This document shows positions 23,541 through 35,047 of a stretch of DNA of 64,000 nucleotides, in pieces. The stretch is from Sporodiniella umbellata (lineage: Eukaryota > Mucoromycota > Mucoromycetes > Mucorales > Rhizopodaceae). The DNA is taken from positions 168,373 to 232,372 of the forward strand of contig JAIXMR010000027.1 of NCBI GenBank assembly GCA_025677835.1, read 5' to 3'. Numbering within the stretch: the first letter of the stretch is position 1; every line of letters starts with the position of its first letter. Below the pieces are notes generated by a model that saw nothing but the letters and a program-made list of their open reading frames with translations, had not been told where the DNA came from and made no database searches. Made by a program: the position numbers and the translations under genes.

Positions 23541-24238
23541 TTCAGACAAAGCAGTCGTTATTGCTGCCCACAAAAAAAAAAAAAAAAAGTAGCTCTAACG
23601 TGGCTTGACAGGAGCAGAAATGCACAGCGTGCATTTGGGATTGAATCTCAAGCTAGTCTTTTCAAGGTCCATCGGAGTACAAATCAGGCTGAGACTCGAG
23701 ATTTATTTAAAATGTCTGTGCTGTAGAAAAGAATTGACAGCTTTACTACTTGATGCATACGGTTTGTCCTTTTGAATAAAACAATAACAACAATAAAAAC
23801 CCTGTGGAAGGGGGGGGGAAGAAGAATCAATGTATTGTTCTGGTTATAAGTCAACTGTCATCATAGATTCTAAGCAGAGGCTTTTCTTCAAAGCTATTTA
23901 TTTTCCCAGATACGTGCAACATTCTTGACTCAAAAGTATTTGTAGCTTACGACTATCAATAGGCATTATCAACTACTTTTTGAATATAGAGAGTAGAGTG
24001 AATTAGACAGCGTTTGGAAAACTCTGTGTGAACTTGAGAACCTATCTGTTCAACACTATTCGGTGTTTACTCTCAACTGTTTTGTTTTGGGTTGCGCGTG
24101 TAGCATCAACGGTGTATAGCCTAAGTTTGGTTGGGTGTATTTTTTTGTTTTTTTTTTTTTGGAAAAGAACCGCTTTGGTCTGTAAACAATCTTTGATCAC
24201 TATTCAAGATATTAGCGTATTTGAGAGTAGCTGTCTCG

Positions 24239-24262
24239 GAGAGAGAGAGAGAGAGAGAGAGA
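24239..24262. repeat. (GA)12 microsatellite
   Basis: A perfect GA dinucleotide run in the intergenic stretch upstream of the aldolase gene. Confidence 0.95.
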
Positions 24263-24684
24263 AAGCAGCTGCGAATTATCTAGGGATAAAGATCAACAGG
24301 GTGGTTCGTTTTCTGATCTGACAGGGTACTTGGCTGGTAGAAATAGACTCTATGTTGAGTGTAACCCTGTTTTCCCGTCCCGTTCAACACTCAACAAATT
24401 CGGCCAATGTTGTTTGCGACAGTTCAGGATGAATTAACAAATACTAAAGAGGGGTAAAAGTTTCCAATCTCTTTAAATTTGCCCCCCTCTTGATTCCTTT
24501 GTTTTTAGCAGTATTGAACTTTAGTGTGTATCCTGAAAAGCGTGAGGGTTTTTTTTTTTTTTTTTTTTTTTTTTTTGTGTAAAACATTCACTGTTAAAAT
24601 GCGCTCTTTGATTATTTTTATATATATTTTATTTTTTTTTTTACCCACCTTTTTCATCCCTTGAAAAAATAAAAAGTTGAGGGT

Positions 24685-25389
24685 ATGACTGTAATTGAAG
24701 TAAAGACGCTTACTGCGGAAAGCTTGGCCAAGGTATTTGATCATGCTATTCTTCGCCCAGATCAAACGACTGAGGATGTGATCAAAGGATGTCAAGTTGC
24801 ACGCGAATATAACGTAGCGTCTGTGTGTGTCAAGCCCTGTGACGTGAAGCAAGCTTATGAGCTTTTGAAAGACTCTAGTGTTATGGTGGGCACTGTGATC
24901 TCCTTTCCTCATGGCAACTCACCCACTTCTGCCAAAATAGCTGAAGCACTTCAGACTGTTGAAGACGGTGCTATTGAGTTGGACATTGTTCTCAACATTG
25001 GTCATTTACGATCTGGACTCTATGCTGAGGTACAACAAGAACTGGAGAGCATCATGGCCCCTTGTCGCGCAAAGAATCCCAAAGTGTCTTTCAAGATCAT
25101 TTTCGAAAACGCTTACCTTAACCATGAACAGATCGTCAAGGCTTGTGAGATCTCTCAAGCAGCAGGGGCTGAGTTTGTAAAGACCTCGACCGGATTTGCT
25201 GCTTCGGGCGCTACAGTAGAACATATCCAGTTGATGAAATCGAGCGTTCCTGAGAGTATGGAAGTCAAGGCTTCTGGAGGCATCAAGACTTTAGATCAAG
25301 TCCTTGAATTCTTAAGATTAGGTGCCACACGTATCGGCTCTTCCTCTTCTGATCAGATTGTAGAAGAATTCAAAAAGAGACAACAGTAA
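24685..25389 (+). CDS. deoC: Deoxyribose-phosphate aldolase (DERA)
   Basis: A single uninterrupted frame of 234 residues, the usual DeoC length. The enzyme cleaves 2-deoxy-D-ribose 5-phosphate to glyceraldehyde 3-phosphate and acetaldehyde in deoxynucleoside salvage, with a TIM-barrel fold and class I Schiff-base chemistry. Visible catalytic residues: Lys166 in GAEFVKTSTGF (Schiff base), Lys195 in EVKASGGIKT and Asp100 in AIELDIVLNIG. The substrate loop VISFPHGNSPTSAK and the phosphate-binding end LGATRIGSSSSDQIVEEF are intact. It is the only long gene in the window with no intron, while most neighbours have three to thirteen exons. That fits a compact gene of bacterial origin, but simple intron loss is possible. 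Confidence 0.95.
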   Translation: MTVIEVKTLTAESLAKVFDHAILRPDQTTEDVIKGCQVAREYNVASVCVKPCDVKQAYELLKDSSVMVGTVISFPHGNSPTSAKIAEALQTVEDGAIELDIVLNIGHLRSGLYAEVQQELESIMAPCRAKNPKVSFKIIFENAYLNHEQIVKACEISQAAGAEFVKTSTGFAASGATVEHIQLMKSSVPESMEVKASGGIKTLDQVLEFLRLGATRIGSSSSDQIVEEFKKRQQ

Positions 25390-25483
25390 ACACCAACCAC
25401 CCTAATAATAAAGGCGAGGGTCTCCTCTTTGTTATGTAATTTCTATAACACCTTCCAAAGCTTCATTTTTCTTTTTTTTCTTT

Positions 25484-25516
25484 TTTTGCGATTTTTGCGA
25501 TTTTTGCGATTTTTGT
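25484..25516. repeat. Tandem TTTTTGCGA x3
   Basis: A short perfect tandem repeat of a 9-mer in the 3' flank of the aldolase gene, likely replication slippage from the adjoining T-rich tract. Confidence 0.9.
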
Positions 25517-26035
25517 TACTTGTGCTTAGAGCTGTTCAGTTAGATTTGTATATTAACAACACTACGCCATTCCCACTCACCCCACAGCTGTCCTAGTATT
25601 GCGGTTATAACACTTGGTCTAGTGTAGAAAACGTTCTGTTTGTTTCTCTATCAAAACCATAAAGCTTATCTTTTTCTATGGTAAAGTAATTTGCTATTGA
25701 ACTTTTGCCTAGGGTATCGAGATAAAGGTCAGCATGACCCCTCCTATCTATTCTTACGAAAACTTGGAAGACGCTCATGGCATCCAATGCCTAAACCCAC
25801 CCTCTTTAGCCGACAGAGCCGTCCACTTTGCCATTATATATATATAACAGCAGAACACTGGCTCTGCTTTTGCTTTCAGAGCTATCGAGGCACATCGATG
25901 CATATCACGTGATCTTGCGCTTTTGCTTTTAGTCATACTTTATTAGATGATGATAGGTAAAACGGTTGAAAACCATCGTCTCTTTATAGAATAAAACGCT
26001 ATTTGATTTTTTGTTTGTTAATTCGCCTAGCATTA

Positions 26036-26170
26036 TTATCGATTTCGTTCAGAAATAGCCATGCTCTGATTCATGTTGGCCAAACTTTTCATAGCGTGCT
26101 TTTCATTGAGTTCCAAAACTTTACAGCCACGAAAGATAGCTGTTTCTAAAATGAGCTTGGATGAGTTTTT
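26036..26170 (-). CDS. Candidate terminal exon of a small unknown protein
   Basis: After a good acceptor (TTTTTTAG at 26178-26171, minus strand) a 45-codon frame runs to TAA at 26036-26038. The product is amphipathic and helical, containing NSSKLILETAIFRGCKVLEL and MKSLANMNQSMAIS. The likely first exon starts at an ATG near 26253 (MLLPAYCYLEIIK), but no strong donor gives the right phase, so the model is incomplete. It would share a divergent promoter with the IML2-type gene at 26386. I do not recognise the protein. Confidence 0.35.
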   Translation of the reverse strand, partial: KNSSKLILETAIFRGCKVLELNEKHAMKSLANMNQSMAISERNR

Positions 26171-26385
26171 CTAAAAAAGCAAAACACATTTTTTTTTTCT
26201 GTTGCTTTATCAAATAAATCGTTTTGTGACACACTTAATTATTTCCAGGTAACAATAGGCTGGTAGTAACATTTGATTCTTTTCCCCCTCCCCCTTTTTT
26301 TTTTTTTTTTTTTCTTATTTAATTGCTCTTTCTTTTTCTTTTTTTTTTTTTTTTTCTCTGATTGATATCATTTTAAAGACAAGCC

Positions 26386-29296
26386 ATGGAAAAGATAACG
26401 ACCGATAACTCTCAAGATACCAAAACCGAATCTAGTCTCAAAAAAACAGAAAGTGAGGATGAGTCTGAGGACGAAATCTTCTTTGCTGCAGACGAAGTAT
26501 TTGAAACGAAAGCAAACTCTATAACCGACCGTTCTGAAAGCTCAGTTTGTGAAGAAGAAGTGAAAGAAGAGAGGATGGAGGGTTCTGAGAAGACTGAAAA
26601 GACACCCAAAGTAGAGCAAGAGCCAGAAAACAAAACCGAGGCTCAGGTGCATAAAGAGTGCATACAAGAGGATGGGTCTAAAGACGCTCTGGAGACTGGC
26701 CTAAGAGCAGCGAGTGAGCCGGGATCACCCAAACCAACCACACATCATCTTCAGCAGGTGACAGAACAAATGCGTACTTCAATGCAAGTACCCGAAGGTC
26801 AAAACATGGCAGATTTTATTCATCCGCCTTCCCCAGGCGCTGAACCCACACCCTCTATTTCGCTGGATGAAATGGAAAAACAAGATTTGGATGAAGCCCA
26901 AGATCTAGATAACACTACCGTCAAAAAGGAGCTCGCAGGCTCAATACCTCTTTTAAATATTCAATTTGATCGTGTCAGACCGAATGTTCATACACCCAGA
27001 GCACAGGAAGAGTTTGGTAAATAAACCCTGAGGGGGAATAACAAAAAAAAAAAAAAAATGGCCAAACTAACCCCCCCCTCTCTCTCTCTCTCTCTTTCTC
27101 TCCAAAAACAAACTGGGCTCTAGACAAAGATATGATGAAAGGCATTCATTTGTTTTTCAATAACCAATTCTCAGAAGCAAAAAACCTGTTTCAATCCAAG
27201 GCTAAAGAGTAAATAGGAGAAAAAACCCAAGAAAAAAAAAAAAAAAAAAAAGTTAATGTGACTGTGTAGAGATCCATTATACGCTTTAGGATTATCGTCC
27301 ATGGCTTTTGTTCGAGGTAGCTTGTTTATTATGATTTGTTTTTTGTTTGTTTTTGAAAACGATTAATGATTGTTTTGTTTAGCTATTTCTGTAAGCCTTG
27401 TAGATGATGAAAAAAAGGGATACACTACTCTAACGGCGTTTTTTTTTTTCCTGTTTTAGTCATACAACCCTAAAGACGTGGAAAATGCTTTGGCGTCATT
27501 AACGGAAACTTATTTATATGCAGGAGCCCAGGTGGATTCTTTCGCAGCACAGAAACCGGTGATGGACAAGGTCTCGAACTATTTTACCAACCTGATGGGT
27601 ACCAATCCGACCCACCTGCCCACCAACACACGTGCCCTCAACAAATGGGAGTTGGAAGGTTTGATTTTTATGCCCAATGGAGCTTTGAGGGCACATATTA
27701 TCAAGGCCGAGAGTGCTTTGCTGATGGCGATGACTTATATTTCGATGGAAACAATGGTAGGCTATCTGAAGGCAGGCTGGAACCTTCGTCGAGGTAAGCA
27801 CAAGCGTGTTTGATTGGACTGATTGACCTGTCTATGCATTAGCATATACGAGCTATAGTTTTGTCTGGAAAGAATATAAACGGATGGGACAAAAGTTCAA
27901 CAAGCACATTGACCAAAATACGGTATCCGGTATTCAGTTTGGTATTGGCGCTGTTCATCTCCTCCTGTCATCTTTACCACCCAAGGTTTTGAAGATCGTC
28001 TCTGCCTTTGGTTGGACAGCGGATAAGCATCTGGGGTTTGCCTTGCTGAAGCTTTGTTTGGAAGGAAAGCAGACACGATCCCCGTTAGCTTCACTCGTGT
28101 TACTTTCTTACTATGTCCTCTTGACCTCTTGCGCACCACAGATCCTGACGCGTGAATTGATTCAGCCTGCGATTGAGTGTCTGATCGACGCCCAAGAGCA
28201 TTATCCGAGTTCAGCCCTCTTCTTGTTCTTTGCAGGTCGTGTGTCTCGACTGGCGCGTAACCTGCCATTGTCGACCCAATCCTTTGTCTATATGGATCAG
28301 GTCACGCACACCGACTGGCCTGAACTTGGTCATTTAGGCACATTTGAAATCGCCTTCAACCAAGCCATGGGCCTCGATTGGTCCAGTGCGGCTGTCAGGA
28401 TACTTGAGCTTCAGACAAAGTACAATTCGCCCGTTCTGCTGAAATACTTTTATGGCGCCTGTATGGAAATGATTGGCAACCGAACAGATACTATTTTGGC
28501 CTTTGCAGAATCGCCATCACTGGTGGACAAGAAGCGAAACTCCCAGGTGGAGCAATTTATCACTCATCGGGTGGGCTTCTTTGAAATCAGTGGTTACCAA
28601 GACCTCGATTTCAGTCTGCCTGCGTTTGAAATCCTCTACCTCTGGAATGCCTTTCCTTGTATGTCTGCAGAAGCGCTTGAAAAAAGTTTGATCTGTGTAG
28701 AAGATACACTGTCCTTGATTTACGACCGAGAAAAGATGGAATACGACCTGAGAAAGGTAGAACTCGTGCCGAGCGTGGCTAAACCGGATTACCATGATCA
28801 GCGAGGTATCCTGCTTCTCATCAAGGCTGCCTTGTTAAATGCTTCCTCTCGGTTCGAGGAAAGTATCACTCATCTCAACTGGATCATCGATAACAAGGAA
28901 CGCTTTAAACATACCAACTGGCTCGTGCCCTTTGCTTATTGGTAACTCGTCTTTATTCTTTTCAGTCATTAACCAAACTACAGGGAATGCGGCAACACAT
29001 GCTGGGGAACGAAGGACTATCAACGAGCCAGATCACTTTGGGAAACCACCCTGACATTTTCCGGTTACGATTTTGAATATCGATTGGCTACTGTAAGTTT
29101 TTTTCTTGAAAAAAAGCAAGTAGATCAAAAACTACATTTATTAACAAGGCATGTTTAGCGTTTGAATCTTGTGATCCAGCACTCTATCGAATTAGGCGTG
29201 CCGGAAACACTCAAAAAGAAGTCTAGTTTAGGCAAAACAACCTATGGACGAAAAAGGCTTACTGTGGCTAGATATAATACCACCCAAAAAAGTTAA
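26386..29296 (+). CDS. IML2: IML2 / TTC39-family TPR protein
   Basis: Eight exons (26386-27016, 27124-27208, 27270-27316, 27383-27390, 27460-27793, 27843-28941, 28984-29092, 29159-29296) give 816 residues. Residues 1-205 are acidic and disordered (Ser/Glu-rich). The family core then starts: DKDMMKGIHLFFNNQFSEAK, DPLYALGLSSMAFVRAI, SYNPKDVENALASL, later HLGFALLKLCLEGKQTRSP and LFLFFAGRVSRLARNL, ending with CWGTKDYQRARSLWETTL and a GKTTYGRKRLTVARYN tail. In yeast, Iml2 sits at the mitochondrial outer membrane and helps clear protein inclusions; animal relatives are TTC39A-C. A fourth exon of only 8 nt (27383-27390) is needed to keep the frame between AFVR and SYNPKD. The gene ends 43 bp from the convergent zinc-ribbon gene. 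Confidence 0.9.
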
Positions 29297-29339
29297 CTTT
29301 GACCCCTACCCTCTTCACCCTTTTATTATTACTATATGC

Positions 29340-29660
29340 TTAATATACAGACAAACAACAATCCGCATCTTCTGGTAACTCGCCATTTTTCCAACGACAA
29401 CGTGAACATTCATAACGAACTCTACTTGTACTATTGATACACTTGTTGAATAAAATCCATTGTTTTTCGGACCTCATAAGACGAACCGTATTGTCGTGTT
29501 TGCATTTTGGGCATCGATGTCCTGATTGCTCCAACGAAACTTTCTTTCTGGGCTTTTCGACTTTCGATGCCTTCAGTATTTAGTCTATAGCTTGCCATCT
29601 CACAAAAAAAAAAAAAAAAAAAAAAATAGGTTTACTACCAAAACTAAATGAACCAGCCAT
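29340..29660 (-). CDS. Small zinc-ribbon protein (80 aa), function unknown
   Basis: The best model is exons 29660-29639 and 29560-29340, phase-consistent, 80 residues starting MAGSFSF. The second exon has two Cys pairs, GHRCPKCKHDN near the start and RYECSRCRWKNGELPE near the end, about 30 residues apart, typical of a zinc ribbon, with a lysine-rich lead-in (EKPRKKVSLE). I do not know the family. Zinc ribbons of this size occur in ribosomal and mitochondrial proteins. The intron is rich in A/T (a 26-base T-run on the minus strand) and the acceptor choice (GAAAG at 29565-29561) is inferred from phase. It is convergent with the IML2-type gene. Confidence 0.5.
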
Positions 29661-29914
29661 TTTTCAATAAGGAAAAGAAAGAAAACTTTGAGATCCATTT
29701 TTATTAACATTCAAAAAAAAAAAAAAAAAAAAAAAAATGGTTTTAAGAGGTGTATATGAGGTCCATAGTGTTCCAAATGTAGATTTTATTCGTCTTGCTT
29801 CTTATTTAGGTAAATAAAAAAAAACAGTGTTTTTAAGGTGTTTTGTAAGCAAAAGGATTCATTAACATGCATTGATTATGAGAAGGAAGGAGTTAGGAAG
29901 AAAAAAGGAGAAAT

Positions 29915-29916
<2 letters not shown>

Positions 29917-29957
<41 letters not shown>
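29917..29957. repeat. T41 homopolymer
   Basis: The longest homopolymer in the window: 41 T on the plus strand. On the minus strand it is A41 and it begins inside the TAA stop codon of PI31. Confidence 0.97.
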
Positions 29958-29959
<2 letters not shown>

Positions 29960-31146
29960 CCAAACATGTGGTCATAGTCCTATCGCATATAACAAGAGAG
30001 AAATCTAGGGTAAGTACACAAGGCATTTGCAGCTGTAGGGCAACTTACAGGAGGGAATAATTCGTCATTATCAGGCCCACCACCAGGAGGCCGTCTTGTA
30101 TTGAATCTTAAGCCGGGTGGATGGATAGGATCAAATCTGGCCCCAGGCGGTACAGCCCCTCTAGAAACGCTGTGAGTTGATTTCCAGTCATTTGCTTTTT
30201 CTAATTTACCTTGGTAAGTTTTCTCTTCCGCTTGAGCCGAAAGGGTCGTGATAACCACCTGTTCCAAACATAGGATGGCTTGGTCCAACATGCATCCCAC
30301 CACTACTGCCTATACCTCCCGATCTGAAAAACAATAAGACATATGTACCGGATCATGTCTGTTTTCTTTCTTTCATCACCTACCCAGGTAAACGTAATCG
30401 GTTGCCAAAAGGATGAAGGTCATCTCTACCCACACTGAGCGGGTTAGATTCATCTCCCCTGTAAGCTTCGTTTCTTTGCGTTTCCTGTCTGGGCGCGTCT
30501 GGCCGAGACACGTCGGGTCTAGAGTCCTCATAACCGGGTTTATTTAATCCCGGTATCAAGTGCTGGATAATATTCAATTTGATCAACTTGATAAAATCGT
30601 GGAATCGACTGGTTGAAATAAAGCCGTGAACAAGAGGGTCTTCAGAAAGATCGTTTGGAAAGAAAGAGTCCGATGTATAGTCTTTGGTTAGAAAGTCTAC
30701 CTGAGCTATCTTGTTATCCTATCCAATGTACCCGTTTAGCTTTTGGCTACATCCTTTTCATCGCACAGAAACACTTTACATTGATACCCGTACCAAGCAC
30801 AATGCTTTTATCGCCCATTCTGACTAGCTTGATAACAAAAGTCAAGCTGGACTGTGGATGACTGTATCTAAACTGATAATGATGTGGCCCGGTTTGGTTC
30901 CAGTCTGTAGGTAGCTCCCTTCGAGTACCATCGCCCTCTAATACAGATAAGTCCATCAGCTTCAAACTCATTCAATCACTTACCTTGTCGGGCATCATCC
31001 CCAATGCCTGCAAAACGAAACCCAACACAAAGAACAATCGAATGCAATGCCAAAGCCAACGCATCGTTCGCTGACTCTAAACGAGAGACTAACTTTGAGG
31101 CCGTATGAAGTACAAGGGATGGATCAAGTGGATCTTTATCTGTCAT
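29956..31146 (-). CDS. PI31 / PSMF1-type proteasome regulator
   Basis: Exons 31146-30984, 30937-30780, 30700-30384, 30323-30210, 30160-30049 and 29979-29956 give 295 residues. The N-terminal FP domain (MTDKDPLDPSLVLHTASKLV... DALALALHSIVL, then DWNQTGPHHYQFRYSHPQSS) is followed by a long disordered Pro/Gly/Arg-rich tail with the family marks GGMHVGPSHPMFGTG and VPPGARFDPIHPPG, then GGGPDNDELFPPDYDHMFG. PI31 binds the 20S proteasome; in animals it modulates activity and links proteasomes to dynein for transport, and in yeast the Fub1 homologue plays a related role. The HbYX end of some homologues is not obvious here (ends MFG). The last exon is only 24 nt. The start is divergent from the ORF at 31344, leaving a 197-bp shared 5' region. 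Confidence 0.92.
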
Positions 31147-31343
31147 TCTATCGAATCTGTAAAGAAAATAAACAAAAAAAAAAAAAAAGACTATAGTGAC
31201 GTTTCCTTTTTTTTTTTTTATTATTATTATTTTTGCATGAATAATGACAAAAAGAACACAGTTCTATTTGAGATATAAAGAGTAAAGAATTACGGAGCTT
31301 TTTTTTTTTTTTTTGCTTTACATTCTCTTTTGCTTTAGCTTTT

Positions 31344-31568
31344 ATGACATCCATTCGCCACCACTTTTTTGAAAAGCTTAAGCGATTTTTTGCTGATAAT
31401 CTCAAAGAGAAACAATTAGATATGAGAAAGATCATGCTCAAGAACAATGCTGCTGAACGTAGACTATTCGAGTCGTTGAGCCATACAAAGCAAGGTGGAA
31501 AGATTGAACACTACCTTTGCCACACCCATATCGCTACCCGTAAATCCTCTCTGGCTACAGCCCAATAG
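31344..31568 (+). CDS. Hypothetical 74-aa basic helical protein
   Basis: A single small frame following a T-rich leader. The product is mostly helical and basic (SIRHHFFEKLKRFFADNLKE, then DMRKIMLKNNAAERRLFESL), with HYLCHTHIATRK near the end. The codon pattern and the divergent arrangement with PI31 make it plausible as a real gene, possibly a small organelle-targeted protein, but I recognise no family. It could also be one exon of a longer gene. Confidence 0.4.
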   Translation: MTSIRHHFFEKLKRFFADNLKEKQLDMRKIMLKNNAAERRLFESLSHTKQGGKIEHYLCHTHIATRKSSLATAQ

Positions 31569-31796
31569 AAAACACTTGGATCCATACGCAGGCACGTACA
31601 CTCTTTTATCATTCTACTCCTTATTTTATATGAAACGTGAAAACCAATTTGCTCCTCCCTAATCAGATAGATAGATATATATATATATGTATTGTGTGCG
31701 TTCACCTTATAACCCCCCCCCTTTATAAAATAAAATAAACGAACCTTGACTCTGTTCTATCTGTTTTTTTTTTTTTTTTTTTTTTTGGAAATAAAA

Positions 31797-34775
31797 ATGG
31801 TCGAAGATACCACCGTTTACTTGGACCCTTCAAATCCTTTTGCTTTTTCGTGTGATCAATTGAAACAAATAGTAGAAAACAAAGAATTGGATGTTTTAAA
31901 ATCCATAGGCGGTATAGACGGTTTGGCCAGAGGTCTACATTCACATCCATCGCAAGGATTGGACCCAAACGAAGAAAATTTAGAATTTATCAGTCTATAC
32001 CAGCTAAAGAATCAAACATGGGAAAAAGAAGTGGCCAAAAAGTACCCAGGTTGGCAAAGTCAAAGAACGCACTTTGAACAAAGATCCAAGGTTTTTGGAT
32101 ACAACAGGTTACCTGAACTGGAGCCTGTGAGGTTGTTGAACATTATCAAGAAAGCCTGTCAGGATAAGATGCTTGTAAGTCATATCCAGAGAAAGCATGA
32201 ATAATGAGGTCTCTCCTCTAGATTCTCTTGATGGTCTCTGCTGTTTTTTCACTTTGTATCGGTATCTATCAAGACATTACCCTGGTGGAGTACAATGCAC
32301 AAGGACATACTATCCCTAAAGTAAAATGGATGGAGGGTGCCTCGGTAATCTTTGCAGTCAGTTTGGTGGTATTGATTAGTAGTATAAATGACTATCAGAA
32401 AGAAATTCAGTTTAGAGCCCTCAATGCCAAAAAAGAAGAAAGACAGATCACAGTAAGAAAAAACAAAAAAGCCCTCTCCTATCTTGAGATATGAATAAGC
32501 AACCCTCACTGATTCCGAATAAGGTTATTCGATTAGGTATGTGCATTTCCATCTCGGTAGACAATGTACAGGTTGGCGATGTGCTTCAATTGAATGCGGG
32601 GGATATTGTGTGTGCAGACGGAATAGTCATCGAAGGACAGCGGTTAAGGTGCGATGAATCCCCTTTGACAGGCGAAACGGATCCTGTAGAAAAAGTGTGT
32701 TTGGAAAAAGCCCACGAGGAAGCCCATCCTTTCCTGATGTCTGGATCGAAAATCCTAGAAGGCCAAGGCACGTTCATGGCGACTTCTGTTGGTGAACGTT
32801 CTTTTCAAGGACGTAACCTGATGACGCTTCGTACGCAAGACCAAATGACACCATTGCAAGTCAAACTGGACACGTTAGCGACACAGATTGCTAACATTGG
32901 ATTATTCGTGGCCGTTTCCCTCTTTTTGCTGCTGTTGATCAAATTCGGCTTAGAGCTCTATCACGGCAACGTACCTACCGGCTTTGGGTTGTATCACAAA
33001 CAGAAACCGACGGTGGCCTCGGGTATTGCCAGTCGACTGATGAGCATTCTAATTCTTTCTATCACTGTGGTTGTAGTGGCTGTTCCCGAAGGCTTGCCGT
33101 TGGCTGTCACACTAGGTAAGTCATAACCAAGCATTGACTCTACTCACTTTTTATCATTCCCCTAGCGCTCGCGTATGCAACCCAAAAAATGTTAAAGGAC
33201 AACAACCTCGTCCGATCGCTTGCTGCTTGCGAAACGATGGGAAGCGTGACAGCAATTTGTTCGGACAAGACAGGCACTCTGACGCAAAACAAGATGGAGG
33301 TCGTGGCTGGCACCTTTGGCTCCTCCTGTCGTTTTCTCAAACACCCTCCACAGTCTCGACATGACTTGATTCCAATCCATAAAATAGCTTCCGAATTGCC
33401 CTTCTCTGTCCAAAACCTGATTCAAGAATCTATCCTGCTAAACTCTACAGCACACCATAATCTATCCGTTGGTCATGGAACAGAATCCGCGCTGTTACAG
33501 TTTGCTCGCAACTATCTCAAGACGGAGCCGGCAGACGTTGTACGCGCACGCTATCCAGTCTACTCCACCCTCCCTTTTAACTCTAGCTCAAAGAAAATGA
33601 GCACGGTTGTGAAGCTACCCAAAAGCTATAGAGTGTATATGAAAGGAGCAGCAGAGGAAATAGTACGTCAATGTCGACAGTGGGTTGTTCTGGACTCAGA
33701 GTGCAACCAGGCTATCGAGACCATGGCTCAGGACGATCGAGAGAGAATGGCACGCGTCATTGAGAGTTATGCCACTCGGGGGTTGAGAACCTTGGCCTTA
33801 GGCTATCAAGATTTGAACGAGCCGAGTGGAGAGCAGTGGCTGGCTGGCTTAGGAGAGACTGCGTTTGTTTTGTTGGGTATCGTAGGTATCGAAGATCCAC
33901 TACGGGAAGGTGTGGTAGGAGCCATCGAGGTGTGTCAGCAAGCAGGCATCCAGGTGCGTATGATAACAGGCGATCATATGATGACAGCCAAGAGTATCTC
34001 GCGACAGTGTGGGATCTACCAGCCAGGATCGTTAGCGATAGAAGGATCCGACTTTCGACGCTTACCGGAAAAAGAAAGATGGGCGATTTTGCCCCAACTG
34101 CGGGTATTGGCTCGCTCAAGTCCGGAAGATAAAAAACTATTGGTTCAGGATCTTCAAAAGATGGGTGAAACAGTGGCCGTCACAGGCGATGGCACCAATG
34201 ATGGTCTAGCATTAAAAGCCGCAGACATAGGATTTTCTATGGGAATCACGGGTACTGAGGTAGCAAAAGAAGCCTCAAGCATCGTACTGTTAGACGACAA
34301 CTTTCAAAGTATTGTAAAGGCCGCTTCTTGGGGCCGATGTGTCAACGATGCAGTAAGAAAGTTTCTGCAGTTTCAGTTGACGGTTAACATCACAGCTGTC
34401 GTGCTCACAGTGATCTCTGCTATAGCCAGCAAAGAGCAAAGACCCATCCTGACAGCTGTTCAGTTACTCTGGGTTAACCTAATCATGGACACTTTTGCTG
34501 CTCTGGCATTGGCCACAGATAGACCCTCGCCAGACACCATGAAAAGAATGCCTGAGCCTAAACATGCACCGTTAATTAATCTATGCATGTGGAGGATGAT
34601 TATAGGAGAAGCATTTTATCATATCTCTGCCATCCTCATCTTGCTTTACACTGACATACTAGCTTTGGATCACGATCCGGCGAGGCTACAAACAGTGATA
34701 TTTACCGCTTACGTATTTTGTCAGTTGTTTAACGAGATCAAGTAATACAAACTAAAGTAATCCTACACGCACTCA

Positions 34776-34809
<34 letters not shown>

Positions 34810-35047
34810 GTCTAATAGCTGTCGTCGAGTGGACAGGCAACTTAACGTATTTGAAGGCATTGGGAAAAACAGCTTTTTTATGTTTATCCTTCTGGTCAGT
34901 CTATGTGGTCAGATTCTTATTGTAGAGTACGGTGGGGCCGCGTTTCAAACGGTGCCTCTTGGGTTCTACCACTGGTATCTTTGTGTTATTATTGGTTCAT
35001 TCTCTATTCCTCTTGGTTTTTTCATACGTATAGTCTCAAATGCTTAG
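31797..35047 (+). CDS. PMC1: P-type Ca2+-ATPase, PMC1/PMCA type (IIB)
   Basis: Exons 31797-32174, 32222-32452, 32524-33115, 33166-34741 and 34819-35047 give 1001 residues. A type IIB Ca2+ pump that moves cytosolic Ca2+ into the vacuole (or out of the cell) using ATP. Seen in order: N-region IGGIDGLARGLHS; TM1-2; actuator loop DESPLTGETDPV; TM4 with VVAVPEGLPLAVTLALAYA (Ca2+ site); Asp434 in SDKTGTLTQNKM, which is phosphorylated; KGAAEEIV (nucleotide domain); TGDGTNDGLALKAADIGFSM (hinge); then VNLIMDTFAALALATDRP and the final TM pair. The hinge has Leu748 where the family almost always has Pro (GDGTNDxPALK). There is no long regulatory C-tail: the protein ends just after TM10. The ATG at 31797 follows a 23-base T-run. 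Confidence 0.94.

Larger units (their letters stand above)
22800..24684. other. Gap between RBR ligase and DERA
   Basis: It includes the 5' flank of the RBR gene (A-run at 22899-22924), a T14-A12 palindromic block at 23272-23297, the remnant at 23328-23540 listed separately, a GA microsatellite at 24239-24262 and a 24-base T-run near 24549-24576 upstream of the aldolase. Short hydrophobic frames at 22988-23179 and 24028-24321 look random. Confidence 0.5.
25390..26385. other. Gap between DERA and the IML2-type gene
   Basis: It contains three copies of the 9-mer TTTTTGCGA (25484-25516), an apparent C-terminal exon on the minus strand (26036-26170, listed separately), and T-runs at 26295-26313 and 26339-26355 just upstream of the next start. 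I see no other gene. Confidence 0.5.

Noticed and set aside
24028..24321. 97-aa hydrophobic frame
   Set aside because: It runs through a T-run and a GA microsatellite; composition is accidental.
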